6,647 bases of DNA from an uncultured Actinomycetes bacterium (GTDB taxonomy: Bacteria > Actinomycetota > Actinomycetes > S36-B12 > UBA5976): the NCBI GenBank assembly GCA_903925705.1, contig CAIYGJ010000056.1, forward strand, positions 1-6,647. The letters run 5' to 3'. The notes under the pieces were generated by a model, which saw only the letters and a list, made by a program, of their open reading frames with translations, searched no databases and was not told the origin of the DNA. The position numbers and the translations under genes are program-made. Within the stretch, counting starts at the first letter, position 1; each line of letters opens with the position of its first letter. Of this stretch, positions 6,561 to 6,647 are shown piece after piece.

Positions 6561-6647
6561 TGTTAAAAGCGCGAGTCATCGGCAATGTATGGGCGACGCG
6601 TCGTCTAACCGAGATTCCCAATGGGGCCTTTCTCGAACTCGAAGTTG
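6560..6647 (+). CDS. BMC-P vertex protein (EutN/CcmL family), N-terminal part (runs off the right edge)
   Basis: The ATG at 6560 shares one base with the preceding stop (TGATG) and opens a frame of 29 codons to the window edge. The start, MLKARVIGNVWATRR followed by NGAFLELEV, matches the opening beta strands of EutN/CcmL proteins, which typically begin with a short 'xxVIGxVxATxK' strand-turn and total about 85-100 residues. These form pentamers that cap the vertices of the polyhedral shell. AGAAGGGA (6538-6545) lies 14 nt upstream, too far for ideal initiation, so coupling to the upstream gene is likely. The rest of the gene, including any extra domain, is not visible. Confidence 0.88.
   Translation, partial: MLKARVIGNVWATRRLTEIPNGAFLELEV

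Noticed and set aside
1..6647. CRISPR array, tRNA or rRNA gene, insertion sequence or attachment site
   Set aside because: No regularly spaced repeats, no cloverleaf with a CCA-type end, no transposase-like frame and no flanking direct repeats were seen.

Overview
The window carries the left part of a bacterial microcompartment (BMC) operon, its divergently transcribed transporter, and the start of an unlinked amidase gene. The closest locus type I recognise is the actinobacterial RMM / aminoacetone-utilization (AAUM) microcompartment known from Rhodococcus and Mycobacterium. In that type a class III aminotransferase-fold PLP enzyme, a CoA-acylating aldehyde dehydrogenase, a tandem-domain BMC shell protein, a small hypothetical protein and a EutN/CcmL vertex protein lie together beside an APC-type permease. 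A spot count of a few sequence lines gives roughly 37-50% G+C. This would be low for Rhodococcus or Mycobacterium and points to a low-GC actinobacterium, possibly a freshwater lineage. That taxonomic placement is inference from gene content and composition only.

Layout. On the minus strand, 1-516 encodes the N-terminal 172 residues of an acetamidase/formamidase-family protein that runs off the left edge. A strong hairpin terminator at 573-615 separates it from the APC permease (625-2205, minus). Positions 2206-2576 form a divergent control region. It holds two clusters of dyad symmetry near the permease and several TTGGT/ACCAA half-sites, ending in the inverted repeat TTGGTTTACCAA, on the side of the BMC operon. 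The plus-strand operon then runs almost without gaps: PLP enzyme (2577-3887), aldehyde dehydrogenase (3884-5455, 4-nt overlap), BMC-T shell protein (5473-6072), small hypothetical protein (6072-6560, 1-nt overlap), and the start of a BMC-P vertex protein (6560 onward, 1-nt overlap, cut by the right edge).

How the genes fit together. The permease would import an amino alcohol or related amine such as 1-amino-2-propanol. In the pathway proposed for this BMC type, a kinase (not in this window) phosphorylates the amino alcohol. The PLP enzyme then acts as a phospho-lyase, releasing ammonia, phosphate and an aldehyde, and the aldehyde dehydrogenase converts the aldehyde to acyl-CoA inside the shell. 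The aldehyde dehydrogenase ends in an amphipathic helix typical of cargo-targeting peptides, and the small hypothetical protein begins with a similar helix, which suggests it too may be lumenal or organise cargo. The hexameric BMC-H proteins, kinase, dehydrogenase and regulator expected of such a locus are not in the window; I predict at least some lie beyond position 6647.
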